Origin: Alloprevotella sp.
GTDB lineage: Bacteria > Bacteroidota > Bacteroidia > Bacteroidales > Bacteroidaceae
Direction of reading: 5' to 3'
Assembly: GCA_017477205.1 (NCBI GenBank)
Contig: JAFUXE010000006.1
Span: 106,647 to 170,646, forward strand
DNA: 64,000 bases
The translations under genes and the position numbers were made by a program. Shown in pieces: positions 1 to 9,326 of this stretch (position 1 is the first letter of the stretch; every line of letters begins with the position of its first letter). The notes beneath the pieces were generated by a model that did no database searches, had not been told where the DNA came from, and worked only from the letters and a program-made list of their open reading frames with translations.

Positions 1-248
1 TGGACAAGGCTATCGAAAAGTTCAAGGAAGCAGCCAAGAAGGCTGACAACGAAAGCCTCAGCCCCCTCTTCCTGCTTGAAGCCGGAAAGCTTCTGGAAAC
101 ACAGAAGAAGAACGAGGAAGCCCTTGCCATATACAAGCAGATCAAGGCCGACTATCCCACGAGTGCCCTCTCGCGTCCCCAGCCCACCGCAACCGGCGCC
201 GTTGCCGATGCCGAAATCGAGCGCTACATCGAACGCGTCAGCAAGTAA
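1..248 (+). CDS. TPR-repeat protein, C-terminal end (partial)
   Basis: The window opens inside a gene read in the frame starting at base 3 and stopping with TAA at 246-248; about 81 residues are visible. They form amphipathic helices of TPR type (DKAIEKFKEAAKKA, then a helix with EEALAIYKQIKADYP), followed by a tail ending IERYIERVSK. TPR proteins of this kind mediate protein-protein contacts; a TPR protein directly upstream of ribH is a common arrangement in Bacteroides relatives (known context). Only 27 bases separate it from ribH, so co-transcription is likely. The N-terminus, and therefore any signal anchor, lies outside the window, so the exact family is uncertain. Confidence 0.75.
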   Translation, partial: DKAIEKFKEAAKKADNESLSPLFLLEAGKLLETQKKNEEALAIYKQIKADYPTSALSRPQPTATGAVADAEIERYIERVSK

Positions 249-275
249 AAACAAATACATATCCCCAGAGAAGAA

Positions 276-761
276 ATGTCCACAAGTGCATTTTCTCTCA
301 GCAAAAACAACGTTCCCGATGCCACGGAGATGCGCTTCGGGATTGTTGTTGCTGAATGGAACAACCACATCACCGACCGCCTCCTCGAAGGTGCCCTGCG
401 CACGCTCAGGGAAAACGGCGTAGCCGACACGTCCATCACCGTCATGCACGTCCCCGGCAGTTTTGAACTCATCTATGGCTGCGCCGAACTTGCCCGCACG
501 GGATACGTGGATGCCGTCATCGCCATCGGATGCGTCATCCGCGGCGACACGCCCCACTTTGACTACATCTGCCAAGGCGTCACGCAGGAACTCGCCCGCC
601 AGAACACGGAAGGGAAAGTGCCCGTCGTCTTCGGCCTCCTCACCACCAACACGGAGGAGCAAGCCGAGGAGCGCGCAGGCGGAAAACTGGGCAACAAAGG
701 TGAGGAATTTGCCCTCACCGCCATCAAAATGGTGGATTTTTCGTGGGAATTGAAAAAATAA
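276..761 (+). CDS. ribH: 6,7-dimethyl-8-ribityllumazine synthase
   Basis: Lumazine synthase, the penultimate step of riboflavin synthesis: it condenses 5-amino-6-ribitylamino-uracil with dihydroxybutanone phosphate in the cytoplasm. The 161-residue length is normal. Visible family motifs are the substrate-binding FGIVVAEWN near the N-terminus, VPGSFELI at 59-66, [13 protein letters not shown] at 85-97 with the catalytic His94, and the phosphate-binding stretch around Arg133 followed by [10 protein letters not shown]. The gene follows the TPR gene by 27 bases. No other rib genes are nearby, so it appears to be a dispersed riboflavin gene as in other Bacteroidales. The tRNA promoter begins only 12 bp after its stop codon. 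Confidence 0.96.
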   Translation: MSTSAFSLSKNNVPDATEMRFGIVVAEWNNHITDRLLEGALRTLRENGVADTSITVMHVPGSFELIYGCAELARTGYVDAVIAIGCVIRGDTPHFDYICQGVTQELARQNTEGKVPVVFGLLTTNTEEQAEERAGGKLGNKGEEFALTAIKMVDFSWELKK

Positions 762-772
762 TTCCGAAATTG

Positions 773-804
773 TTTGGCGGTTAGGAAATCATCCCCTATC
801 TTTG
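773..804 (+). promoter_or_regulatory. Bacteroidetes-type promoter of the tRNA operon
   Basis: TTTG at 773-776, a 20-bp spacer and TATCTTTG at 797-804 match the primary sigma consensus of Bacteroidetes (-33 TTTG, -7 TAnnTTTG). It lies between ribH and tRNA-Tyr, with tRNA-Tyr starting about 30 bp downstream. Confidence 0.8.
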
Positions 805-835
805 CACCCGCAAAAAGGGAAAGCCTTCCCGCGAA

Positions 836-918
836 GGGCGAATACCAGAGTGGCCAAATGGGGCAGACTGTAAATCTGCTGGTTTATACCTTCGGTGGTT
901 CGAATCCATCTTCGCCCA
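836..918 (+). tRNA. tRNA-Tyr (GTA anticodon)
   Basis: A class II tRNA of 83 nt. The acceptor arm GGGCGAA (836-842) pairs with TTCGCCC (911-917), with discriminator A918. The anticodon stem GCAGA/TCTGC encloses the loop CTGTAAA, giving anticodon GTA at 870-872. A long variable arm and a T arm with TTCGAAT precede the acceptor. No CCA is encoded. It is the first gene of a two-tRNA transcript with tRNA-Asp. Confidence 0.95.
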
Positions 919-950
919 CAACAGAAAGCCTCAAGCCACAAAAAGAAATT

Positions 951-1024
951 GGTGCGTTAGTTCAGTTGGTTAGAATACATGCCTGTCACGCATGGGGTCA
1001 CGGGTCCGAGTCCCGTACGCACCG
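951..1024 (+). tRNA. tRNA-Asp (GTC anticodon)
   Basis: The acceptor GGTGCGT (951-957) pairs with ACGCACC (1017-1023), with discriminator G1024. The anticodon stem CATGC/GCATG encloses CTGTCAC, so the anticodon is GTC at 985-987. The T arm CGGGT/ATCCCG-type stem with TCCGAGT is intact. It sits 32 nt after tRNA-Tyr and ends one base before the terminator hairpin. Confidence 0.95.
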
Positions 1025-1025
1025 C

Positions 1026-1057
1026 AAAAAAGCCTTCCGAATTCGGAAGGCTTTTTT
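1026..1057 (+). terminator. Rho-independent terminator of the tRNA operon
   Basis: A perfect palindrome: six A, AGCCTTCCGA/TTCGGAAGGC-type stem with an EcoRI-like GAATTC centre, and six T. The run of T on both strands makes it potentially bidirectional. Confidence 0.9.
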
Positions 1058-1095
1058 GCTGCGGTTTCTGCCTTTCTGCATCAAATGTAGTAAAA

Positions 1096-1221
1096 ATGAG
1101 GCAGAAAATTATCCCAGACATCAGTGTGACGACGATAGGACGAGTGCTCAAAGAATTGCTCAATGACGGGTATATTGGGAAAATTGGTGTCGGTCGTGCT
1201 ACGGCATACGTCAAGCTATGA
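1096..1221 (+). pseudogene. Remnant of a winged-helix domain (Fic/AAA-type C-terminus)
   Basis: A 41-residue open stretch, MRQKIIPDIS...GRATAYVKL, reads like the last winged helix of Fic-family or AAA_4-type proteins: a recognition helix (TTIGRVLKELLNDGYI) followed by a wing with GxGRAT.Y. No catalytic Fic or ATPase domain precedes it; the upstream sequence is the tRNA terminator. I therefore call it a truncated relic rather than a functional gene. It lies directly 3' of tRNA-Asp, a position where integrated elements often leave debris. A short real DNA-binding peptide cannot be excluded. Confidence 0.4.
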
Positions 1222-1366
1222 CAGCGCATTTGCATCCTTTGTGTGAGAGTGTATGCGCGTTTTCTTTTTTGTTGCGCTACACACTTTTCGTCCTGCTCTT
1301 ATTACACAACTATATATTATATACGCGCGAGTTTTTTGGAGGAATTTAACTTTTTTATAAGCAGAC

Positions 1367-1397
1367 GTTGCATTTTCAGATTTTTTGCATAGATTTG
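1367..1397 (+). promoter_or_regulatory. Promoter of the giant secreted-protein gene
   Basis: GTTG at 1367-1370, a 19-bp spacer and TAGATTTG at 1390-1397 fit the Bacteroidetes -33/-7 consensus. The predicted 5' leader is about 95 nt. The remaining part of 1222-1366 is AT-rich and shows no gene that I can support. Confidence 0.6.
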
Positions 1398-1498
1398 CAG
1401 CGGAGTTGGTGCGCTTTTCTCCCCGAAAGGGGTGCGGCGGACTACTCTTCAACAACGATAAAATACTTTAATTCACCTAATTACTAACAAAAAAACCA

Positions 1499-4400
1499 AT
1501 GTCTATGAAGAAGATTTTCTCACTTCTTGCGTTGTTCCTGCTGTTCTTCAGTGGAGCAATGGCGCAGGATGTGACTTACTCCCGCGGTGAACTGCTCACA
1601 GCGGAGCAAGTCAAAGAGGGTGGCATGAAGGTGTATTTGAGAATTTACACCACGACTGCCGACTTCTGCATCAACTACGCTGGTCGGGCCTTGAATGGCA
1701 ACTATTTCGAGGATGACCCGAGCATCGTGTTTGATGTGATCAAAGCGGACGGAGGCGTTAAGCTTCGCACAAGCGAAGGCAAATACTTCGGTCACAACAG
1801 CGACAATACGCTGCTTGTAACGGATGATGCCGATGCTGCTTGTGTGTTTGACCCGTACCAGGTAGAAAGCGGCGTGGCAAACGTTGCTGACGGTATGGAT
1901 TCAGGCAATGCTATGCGCTGGCGTCCTCTTGGCACTGAGGTCTGGTTGAACTCAAACCAAATCTTAAACGGTAATCCCCTGTTCTACAATGGCGGAACAG
2001 GCAACTGGACCTGCTTCTTTGTTTACAAGGCGAACGTGAGCGGCGAGACGTCCACTGAAACCTTGAAGACTTTCACCATGAACTGCGCACGCGGTTATGT
2101 CTATGGTACCGGCAGCGTGCTGCAAGGTACAACGACAGCTTCGCAAGCCAGCGAGTTCGCGCTCGTTCCCTATGGTGAAAACACCTACCTCTATGACGTC
2201 ACGAACAAGATGTTCGCCATCGGTTCCGTTGACGACCAGAGCAACTTGCCCGACTCCGGCGAGAACACCGTTACGCGCGAAAGCGCTACGGACTTCTCCC
2301 GCATCATCACGGACGTGACGGTGGGAGAAACGGGAATCACGAACTACCCGTACTACCTCGCCGACAAGTATGGCAACTACCTGAACATGGACGGCGCACG
2401 CCGTATCTACTTCAACACGTGTACAGACTTCGAGGGTGGCATCGGTGGCAACACCTACGCTATCACCGAGGTGGCCGACTTTGACCCGACGGAGGCCATC
2501 GCCCTGCTGGACGCATACTTCAATCCCGGCGCAACCTACGACATCGTAATCGTGGATGCTGAGACGGAAGCGGAGTACACCGTGGCCACAGGCATTCCCG
2601 CAACAGTGGGTGAGGTCATCAGCGAACTGCCCGACACGTACAAGAAGGGCTACTGCACGTATGACGTAGAGCCTCTGACCGTAGCTGCAGGCGCGGACAA
2701 CAAGCTCGTTGCACTGGCCGAGTACACGCTGCCCTTCACGGAGGGTAAGTGGTACAACGTGGCCATCCGCGGCGGTTACTACCTGAACACGACCCACACG
2801 GGCTCCCAGGCTGGTGCCTACTATCCCACCAGCACGGTTGACACGGAGGACGACTCCTACATCTGGGGCTTCAAGGGCAATCCGCTTACCGGCGTCGTTG
2901 TCGTGAACTATGCTCACGACGGCCAGTCCCTCGCTGAAGAAGGCAACATCGCCGTCATGAAGGACGGTGACTTCGCATGGGACATCTTCCCCAACGGAGA
3001 AGGCTTCGTTCTGCGCGTGCCCGGCACAGCCAACAAGTACGTCAACCAGAACGGCGGCACGGCTGGCTACCTGGGCTACTGGGATAGCGCATGGGGCCGC
3101 GAGGACGCAGGTTCCACCCTGACGCTCACGGAAGTTGAGGTTCCCGAAGCACCCGTTGCAGAGACTGGTTCCTTCGAGTACCTGCCCAGCGCAGGCACGC
3201 TGACCAGCAGCACGTCCGGCAGCTCCTTCTGCTGGCTCTATACCTCCACGCAGACGGACCCCAGCTTCTTGCTCCGCACGAACAACAATGCAGGTGCGAC
3301 GGCTCAGAACATCGGTCCGAACAACATGCAGGCTTCCGAAACGGCTATCAACCTCTTCCCCGGAGGCAGCGGCTGCTACTACTACCTTGACGCACAGGAC
3401 GGCTACGCCATCACGGGCTGGCACATCACGGCCACGGCTACGGAAGCAAAGACCGTCACCTTCAACGGCGAAGAATACACCTTTGAGGACGGCGTTGAAA
3501 AGACCTTGGACTTCACGCTTGACGAGAAGGCAAGCACCGTCAGCTTCCGTCTGACCGGCTCCAACAAGGCCCTTGCCTCCAACATCACCGTTGACTGGGT
3601 GAAGCTCAACTCATCTGACGTGACCTACGTCATCAACGACGAAGGCGGAAACGAACTCTATCGCCAGACGATTACCACCGAGGTGGGCACGGAGGTTTCC
3701 GAACTCCCCGTTGTCCTGCAGCGTGGCTTCACGGAGTACGAGTTCACGCCCTTCACGGTTGGCAATGAAGACGCAACCGTCACGACCTCGGTCAAGTTCA
3801 ACCTTCCGTTCGTAACCTCCAGCGTAGAAAGCCCGAAGTGGTACTTCATCCGCCAGAACGACGGCACGTATCTTACGGCTTACAACACATACGCGTACTA
3901 CACCTCCAAGAGTGACGAGGATGCCGGTCAGCACTGGGCATTCTTCGGCAACCCCTACACGGGTATCCAGGTTTACAACGAAGGTACGAGCAACTACGTT
4001 GCAGGAAATGGCGGCAGCTACGGCTCCCTCCAGGACAGCCCCGTAGCATGGGATGTCAATGCAAACGGCGAGGGCTTCACGCTCTACAAGGATGCAACGC
4101 AGACTTGGACAACGTACAATAGCTACCTCTACATCTGGAACTGGGCAGGCAACCAGACCATCGACGTTGGCCGCTTCTTCGTGGAAGAAGTTCCCGTCGT
4201 TGAGCCTGCTGAGACCTTCACGGAAGGTTACTTCAACCTCGTCAGCGAGGACACGCAGAAGGTGCTCGGCCTTGACGCGTTCAACATGAACACGGTTGAC
4301 GTGCCCGCATTCGTGCCCACGTGGACCGCAATCGAGAGCAACGGCGACGGCACCTTCAAGGTAAGCCTCCCCGTTCAGACCAGCAGCGGCCAGCACTACA

Positions 4401-7400
4401 TGCACATCGGCAGCAACGCACGCTGGAGCAATGGCGATGCAAGTGCCATCACGTTCTACCAGGTAGAAGATCCCGCAGCTGAGACTACGGTTGCCAAGAA
4501 GGCTGAAAGCCTCACACTTGGCGCAACGTACCTCATGGTAGCTACCTACAGCGGCGCAACCTACGCCCTGACGAACAGCGTTTACAACGCAGGCAGCGGC
4601 AACAACCAGCGCATGGAAAGTGCAGCTGTTACGGTTGCTGACGACGCCATCACGCTCGAACGCAACGCAGCTGTTCTCTGGACAGCAGGCGCATTCGAAG
4701 AGACAGAGAACGTGGAAGGTCTGACAGACGCTCCCGTCCTCTTCCGCAACAACGCCGACAACCAGTTCCTCTCCGCAGCTGACCCGCAGCCTGAGACGCA
4801 GTCCTTCGAGGCCATCGCAGCTGTTGTTGAAGAGGGTGTCATGGGTAAGATTTCCAGCACCGTAACAAGCGAAGAGGGTACGTTCTACGTACAGCTCGTC
4901 GGCTCTTCCCGCTACGCATACTGCGGCGGCAACGGTCGCTTCTCCGCTAACAGCGCTGCTAATCCCCTCCAGCTCTTCAAGGTTGCCGACCCGACGGCCG
5001 AGACCTTCGAGGCTTCGAAGGTAAATGCATTCGAGGCTGGCGAAGCTAAGTATCTCGTCGTAGGTACGAAGAGCGGCGTTACATACGCACTGACTTCCAA
5101 CATCTACAGCGAAGGTACCGACAACCAGCGCATGGAAGGCACGGCCGTGACCATCACGGACGATGCCATCAGCGTGGCTGCCGACAAGGCTCTCCTCTGG
5201 AGCTTCGTAAAAGTTGAAGCAGAAGACGCTCCCTCCTATGACGCTGTATTCGAGCCCGAAGTGAAGACTCCCGAACCCGAACCCGGCATCCAGGGCACGT
5301 TCCGTCCCACGACGCGCGACGCTGAACTCGTAGCCGGTAAGGAATACATGATCTACAACGCAGCTGTTGCTTCCGGTAACAAGTGCTGGGGCTTCATGCA
5401 CGCTACGGACGAAGGTCTCTACATCACGGGTAATGCAGCTCCCACAGAGTTCACGACCGACAACAAGAACTACCTCTTCACCCTCGTTGACAATGGCGAC
5501 GGCTCCTATGCCGTGAAGAACGTCGGCACAGGCGAAGTTGTTGTAGCAAGTGTTAACATCACGAAGTGGGAGGAATCCTCCGACATCCGTGGTGGCGGCG
5601 CATCCCTCCGTCAGGACGATGGCAACGTTCTGCCTAACGGTGATTTCGTAGGTGAGAACGTATTCGTTGTTACCGACAACAATCCCGATGACAGCAGCAA
5701 GGCTCGTTGGAACGGTAACTTCTGGCAGCAGGGCGACCAGGACTTCGACAACGTAGAAGTTGCCCTGCTGATGTTCGGCAAGGGTCACCCCTACGCATTC
5801 TATGTTCCTGAAGAGGTTGTAGAAGAGAAGACCGTAGAGGTTACGTACGTTGTTTACGACGAACTTGAGAGAGAAGTTGCAAGGTTCACGGCTGACGTTG
5901 CCGAAGGCACCGTTGTCGAGACGCTTCCCGAAGAGTTCGTACAGGAATTCTGCTCCTACAACGTAGTAGAACCCGTCACGGTTTCCGAGGAAGACAACGA
6001 AGTACTCTTCGAAGTAAGCTACGAACTGCCCTTCATCGAAGGTCAGCAGTACTACCTCAACGTGAATGGCAAGTACGTTCACTACGATGCATCAAAGAGC
6101 AAGAACTACGTTGCAGCCAAGACTGTTGAAGAAATCGAAGCTGCTGAGGACAAGGCCATGTACCAGTGGACCATCAGCGGTAATCCCTTCGACGGTTACA
6201 CCCTCTTCAACGTAGGCGCTCAGCAGTACCTCGCACTCGCCGGTAACGGAGAAACCGTTCTGGGCGAAAACGCTGCTACACTCAGCCTTGCAACGCTTGG
6301 CGAAGGCTACACCTTCACATGCGAGATGGGTACTGTTGAAGATTTCTACGACACCTTCGCTGCTATCTCCAATGAAAGCAGCATCAAGGACGAATGGGCA
6401 ACCATCAAGTTCGAGGAAGTTCCCGAGAACCTTGCAAGCTACGAGAAGGCCATCAACCTCTCAACGGGTGAATTCACCATCGCTAACAACAACAAGACTT
6501 GGGCTGCCAAGTGGGAAAGCAGAGACGGCGCACCTGCCATCGCACTCACCACGAACGGCAACCAGATGGCTGGCAACAGCGATGCCACCGTTCTTCCGAA
6601 CGAAGGTCTGAAGATCTTCACCGCAGCAAGTGGTAACCAGCTCTACACGATTGACGTTGAAGCAGGTTACGCTATCACGGGCTACACCATCCGTGGTAAT
6701 TCCTACATCAACAATAACAATCCGACCAGCATTGTTGCCACGGACGTTACTACCAATGATCAGTTCACCTTCACTAGTGATGCAGAAGTGCAGACGTTCA
6801 CAGTGACGCTCCCCGAGCCCGCTGCATCTGCTGCTTTCCGCATAGGTAACACGGCAAGCATCTTCCTGAATGCTGTCATCACAGTAAACGTTCAGCAGCT
6901 CCCGACCGAAGACGTAACCTTCAGCATCTATGATGAGGAAGAGAACCACGTCTATACGGAAGTTCTGCCCGTTCTCCGTGGCGAAACCGTTACGGAACTC
7001 CCCGCTTCCCTGAAGCGCGACTTCTGCACGTACACGTATCCCAACGCACTTGAAGTGACGAAGGGTGGCCACAACGTATTCCTCACTACAGTGAAGGTCG
7101 AAATGCCTTTCGTAGCTGACGGTACGACGGCTTACAACCTCTTCGCTTCCGGCAACGCATACGTTTACGTAGCCGACGGTGCTGTAGCAGCTAAGGAAAC
7201 TCTCTCCGACGAGGACAAGGCTGATGCCGCATACGCATGGACCTTCACGGGTAACCCGTACGTAGGCATTGCCGTTCAGAACGTAGGCACAGGTCAGTAC
7301 CTCGCCGACACTGAAATCCCCTCTGGCAGCTGGTCAACAGCTATCAGCCTCTCTGACGAAGCAGAATATGCTACCATTGAGGCTAACGGCGAAGGCTTCC

Positions 7401-9145
7401 AGCTCCACTTCGGAACCCAGAACTTCGTCTCCGTTCGCGACGGCGTTGCTTCTGTTTACGGTTACCTCGCAGCTTCCGGCACGCAGAGCACACGCCTCGC
7501 TGTTGAAGAAGCTAACGTTCAGGAGCCCGAACCCGTTGAGGTTGACGTAACCGTTAACGTTGTTGACGGCGAAGGCAACGTCCTCGAGACTCTGACGACT
7601 ACGGCTCTCACAGGCACTACGCTTGACGAAGTTCCTGAAGACGTAACTCGTCTGCCGCTCTGCGACTACGCAGTCAACACTCCGCTCCTCGTGAAGAATG
7701 GCGAGAACGTCCTCACCGTGAACGTAACGTTCCAGGACGCTCCGTTCGTAACGAAGGACGGCGAAGATGCTAAGTGGTTCAACATCTCCACAAACGATGT
7801 ACTCCTTGTTGCCGGCAACAATAGTGTTGTAGGCGCGCCCAACACGGACGCTAACAAGGTTCAGGACAACGCACAGTGGGCTGTTTACGGTAACCCCTAT
7901 GCATTCAAGTTCTTCAATAAGGCACAGCAGAAGTACGTGACTGGCGAAGAGCCTGCAGCAGATGGTTATACACCTGCTCAGTTCGGCGACGAAGCTAAGA
8001 GCGTCATCCTTGTTGAAGAAGAAGACGGTGACTACGAGTTCTATGGCCTCTTCTACGACTCCGACACCGAGGCTCTCTACTACCTCGGCGCAGGCTATGC
8101 AGGCATCATCCACACAATGATGACGTTCACGGCCGTTCCGGAAGAAGTTGAAGAGAACAACTATCCCATCAACTTCGACGCTGATGCTACCATCCGCCAC
8201 GCAAGCCGCTGGATCTCCAACGTTCAGTTGGACGACCAGGAGATTGCAGTTGCCGACTCCTACTCCACGCAGACGAAGGCTTACAACAACTTCACCGAGG
8301 AAGGTGGCTTCGTTGTGACGCCGGGTGTTGACGTGAAGCCCGCAATCGGCTACATGGCTGAATGGATGCACATGTATGCTTACGTAGACTACGACCGCGA
8401 CGGTCAGTTCAAGGTTGAAGCTTCTGAAATCGCAAACGGAGCTATTCCTGAAGGTCAGGAAATCGTTTCCTTCTCCTACTACGCAGGTTACAACTCCGCA
8501 GGCGATGCTGTAAGCGAGGGTAACAAGACGTTTGACATGCCGACGTTCACCGTTCCTGAAGATCTTGCATACGGTTTCTACTGCATGCGCTACAAGGTTG
8601 ACTGGGACAACGTAGATCCGGGTGGTCAGACAGCTTCCAGCAACCACATCCTGAACAACGGCGGTTCCATCACGGACGTTCGCCTGAATGTTCACCCCGA
8701 AATGGTTACGCTCACAGCAGAAGCTGCTGAAAACGGTACGGTAACCTATGAAGGTGAAACGCTCAGCGGAGAAGGTGTTCAGATACCGTTCGGCCTCGAA
8801 GCTGGCATCAAGTTCGTTCCCGCCGATGGCTACAAGCTTGAATCAGTAACAGTCCGCCACGGTTACTTCAACGGTAACGAGTACGTACACGGCATCCGCC
8901 AGTACGACGAGACCGTTGTTGACATGAACGAAGTTGTTCGCAACAACTACTTCATCCCCGCTGAACTCATTGACGGTAATATAGTTATCATCGCTAAGTT
9001 CACCGTAAATGACGGCATCCGCGACATCCTGAATGGCGCAGACGTAGAGTCCGCTTACAGCATTGACGGCCGTCGTCTGAACGACCGCAACATCCTCAAC
9101 AAGGGTGTATATGTAATCAATGGTAAGAAGGTTCTCGTGAAGTAA
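1499..9145 (+). CDS. Giant modular secreted protein with C-terminal tail
   Basis: A 2548-residue protein with signal peptide (MSMKKIFSLLALFLLFFSGAMAQ); the second Met at residue 3 is an equally good start. No enzyme motif is recognisable. The body is built from repeated modules: a beta unit opening like DVTYVINDE... with a conserved turn (T/F)C.Y, a (L/M)PF strand and a W.F.GNP(Y/L/F) segment recurs near residues 345, 707, 1446, 1804 and 2015. Two other duplicated segments contain NQRME (about residues 1035 and 1205). Near residues 2220-2400 there is a GEVED-like part (AYVDYDRDGQF). The protein ends YSIDGRRL...GVYVINGKKVLVK, the tail shared with five other proteins here. It is probably surface-exposed, possibly a glycan-binding or adhesive protein (inference). 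Confidence 0.8.
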   Translation: MSMKKIFSLLALFLLFFSGAMAQDVTYSRGELLTAEQVKEGGMKVYLRIYTTTADFCINYAGRALNGNYFEDDPSIVFDVIKADGGVKLRTSEGKYFGHNSDNTLLVTDDADAACVFDPYQVESGVANVADGMDSGNAMRWRPLGTEVWLNSNQILNGNPLFYNGGTGNWTCFFVYKANVSGETSTETLKTFTMNCARGYVYGTGSVLQGTTTASQASEFALVPYGENTYLYDVTNKMFAIGSVDDQSNLPDSGENTVTRESATDFSRIITDVTVGETGITNYPYYLADKYGNYLNMDGARRIYFNTCTDFEGGIGGNTYAITEVADFDPTEAIALLDAYFNPGATYDIVIVDAETEAEYTVATGIPATVGEVISELPDTYKKGYCTYDVEPLTVAAGADNKLVALAEYTLPFTEGKWYNVAIRGGYYLNTTHTGSQAGAYYPTSTVDTEDDSYIWGFKGNPLTGVVVVNYAHDGQSLAEEGNIAVMKDGDFAWDIFPNGEGFVLRVPGTANKYVNQNGGTAGYLGYWDSAWGREDAGSTLTLTEVEVPEAPVAETGSFEYLPSAGTLTSSTSGSSFCWLYTSTQTDPSFLLRTNNNAGATAQNIGPNNMQASETAINLFPGGSGCYYYLDAQDGYAITGWHITATATEAKTVTFNGEEYTFEDGVEKTLDFTLDEKASTVSFRLTGSNKALASNITVDWVKLNSSDVTYVINDEGGNELYRQTITTEVGTEVSELPVVLQRGFTEYEFTPFTVGNEDATVTTSVKFNLPFVTSSVESPKWYFIRQNDGTYLTAYNTYAYYTSKSDEDAGQHWAFFGNPYTGIQVYNEGTSNYVAGNGGSYGSLQDSPVAWDVNANGEGFTLYKDATQTWTTYNSYLYIWNWAGNQTIDVGRFFVEEVPVVEPAETFTEGYFNLVSEDTQKVLGLDAFNMNTVDVPAFVPTWTAIESNGDGTFKVSLPVQTSSGQHYMHIGSNARWSNGDASAITFYQVEDPAAETTVAKKAESLTLGATYLMVATYSGATYALTNSVYNAGSGNNQRMESAAVTVADDAITLERNAAVLWTAGAFEETENVEGLTDAPVLFRNNADNQFLSAADPQPETQSFEAIAAVVEEGVMGKISSTVTSEEGTFYVQLVGSSRYAYCGGNGRFSANSAANPLQLFKVADPTAETFEASKVNAFEAGEAKYLVVGTKSGVTYALTSNIYSEGTDNQRMEGTAVTITDDAISVAADKALLWSFVKVEAEDAPSYDAVFEPEVKTPEPEPGIQGTFRPTTRDAELVAGKEYMIYNAAVASGNKCWGFMHATDEGLYITGNAAPTEFTTDNKNYLFTLVDNGDGSYAVKNVGTGEVVVASVNITKWEESSDIRGGGASLRQDDGNVLPNGDFVGENVFVVTDNNPDDSSKARWNGNFWQQGDQDFDNVEVALLMFGKGHPYAFYVPEEVVEEKTVEVTYVVYDELEREVARFTADVAEGTVVETLPEEFVQEFCSYNVVEPVTVSEEDNEVLFEVSYELPFIEGQQYYLNVNGKYVHYDASKSKNYVAAKTVEEIEAAEDKAMYQWTISGNPFDGYTLFNVGAQQYLALAGNGETVLGENAATLSLATLGEGYTFTCEMGTVEDFYDTFAAISNESSIKDEWATIKFEEVPENLASYEKAINLSTGEFTIANNNKTWAAKWESRDGAPAIALTTNGNQMAGNSDATVLPNEGLKIFTAASGNQLYTIDVEAGYAITGYTIRGNSYINNNNPTSIVATDVTTNDQFTFTSDAEVQTFTVTLPEPAASAAFRIGNTASIFLNAVITVNVQQLPTEDVTFSIYDEEENHVYTEVLPVLRGETVTELPASLKRDFCTYTYPNALEVTKGGHNVFLTTVKVEMPFVADGTTAYNLFASGNAYVYVADGAVAAKETLSDEDKADAAYAWTFTGNPYVGIAVQNVGTGQYLADTEIPSGSWSTAISLSDEAEYATIEANGEGFQLHFGTQNFVSVRDGVASVYGYLAASGTQSTRLAVEEANVQEPEPVEVDVTVNVVDGEGNVLETLTTTALTGTTLDEVPEDVTRLPLCDYAVNTPLLVKNGENVLTVNVTFQDAPFVTKDGEDAKWFNISTNDVLLVAGNNSVVGAPNTDANKVQDNAQWAVYGNPYAFKFFNKAQQKYVTGEEPAADGYTPAQFGDEAKSVILVEEEDGDYEFYGLFYDSDTEALYYLGAGYAGIIHTMMTFTAVPEEVEENNYPINFDADATIRHASRWISNVQLDDQEIAVADSYSTQTKAYNNFTEEGGFVVTPGVDVKPAIGYMAEWMHMYAYVDYDRDGQFKVEASEIANGAIPEGQEIVSFSYYAGYNSAGDAVSEGNKTFDMPTFTVPEDLAYGFYCMRYKVDWDNVDPGGQTASSNHILNNGGSITDVRLNVHPEMVTLTAEAAENGTVTYEGETLSGEGVQIPFGLEAGIKFVPADGYKLESVTVRHGYFNGNEYVHGIRQYDETVVDMNEVVRNNYFIPAELIDGNIVIIAKFTVNDGIRDILNGADVESAYSIDGRRLNDRNILNKGVYVINGKKVLVK

Positions 9146-9172
9146 TTGTTTCCAAACAATAAACTCACTCAT

Positions 9173-9202
9173 TGCGGGGCGCCCCATTCGGGACGCCCCG
9201 CA
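9173..9202 (+). terminator. Terminator hairpin after the giant gene
   Basis: TGCGGGGCG (9173-9181) pairs with CGCCCCGCA (9194-9202), with further CCC/GGG pairing inside, followed by TTCTTTTG. It is 27 bp after the stop codon. Confidence 0.75.
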
Positions 9203-9268
9203 TTCTTTTGCCTTTCCTTTATTAACATTGTTTAACACGAAATCAGGCTGCGTAACAAGGGAATAGCC

Positions 9269-9276
9269 TACCTTTG
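9269..9276 (+). promoter_or_regulatory. Putative -7 element upstream of the 358-aa gene
   Basis: TACCTTTG matches TAnnTTTG exactly and lies 50 bp before the start codon. No convincing TTTG is found 19-21 bp further upstream, so only the -7 half is supported. Confidence 0.5.
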
Positions 9277-9326
9277 CAGCGTGCCGTAAACAGCAACAAC
9301 AATACTCACCTAACAATACTAAACGC

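Noticed and set aside
3611..6082. Long open frame of 823 codons on the minus strand inside the giant gene
   Set aside because: It is a by-product of strong codon bias in the plus-strand gene. Its translation is Val/Gly/His-rich without signal, domain or RBS, and the plus-strand protein has clear modules.
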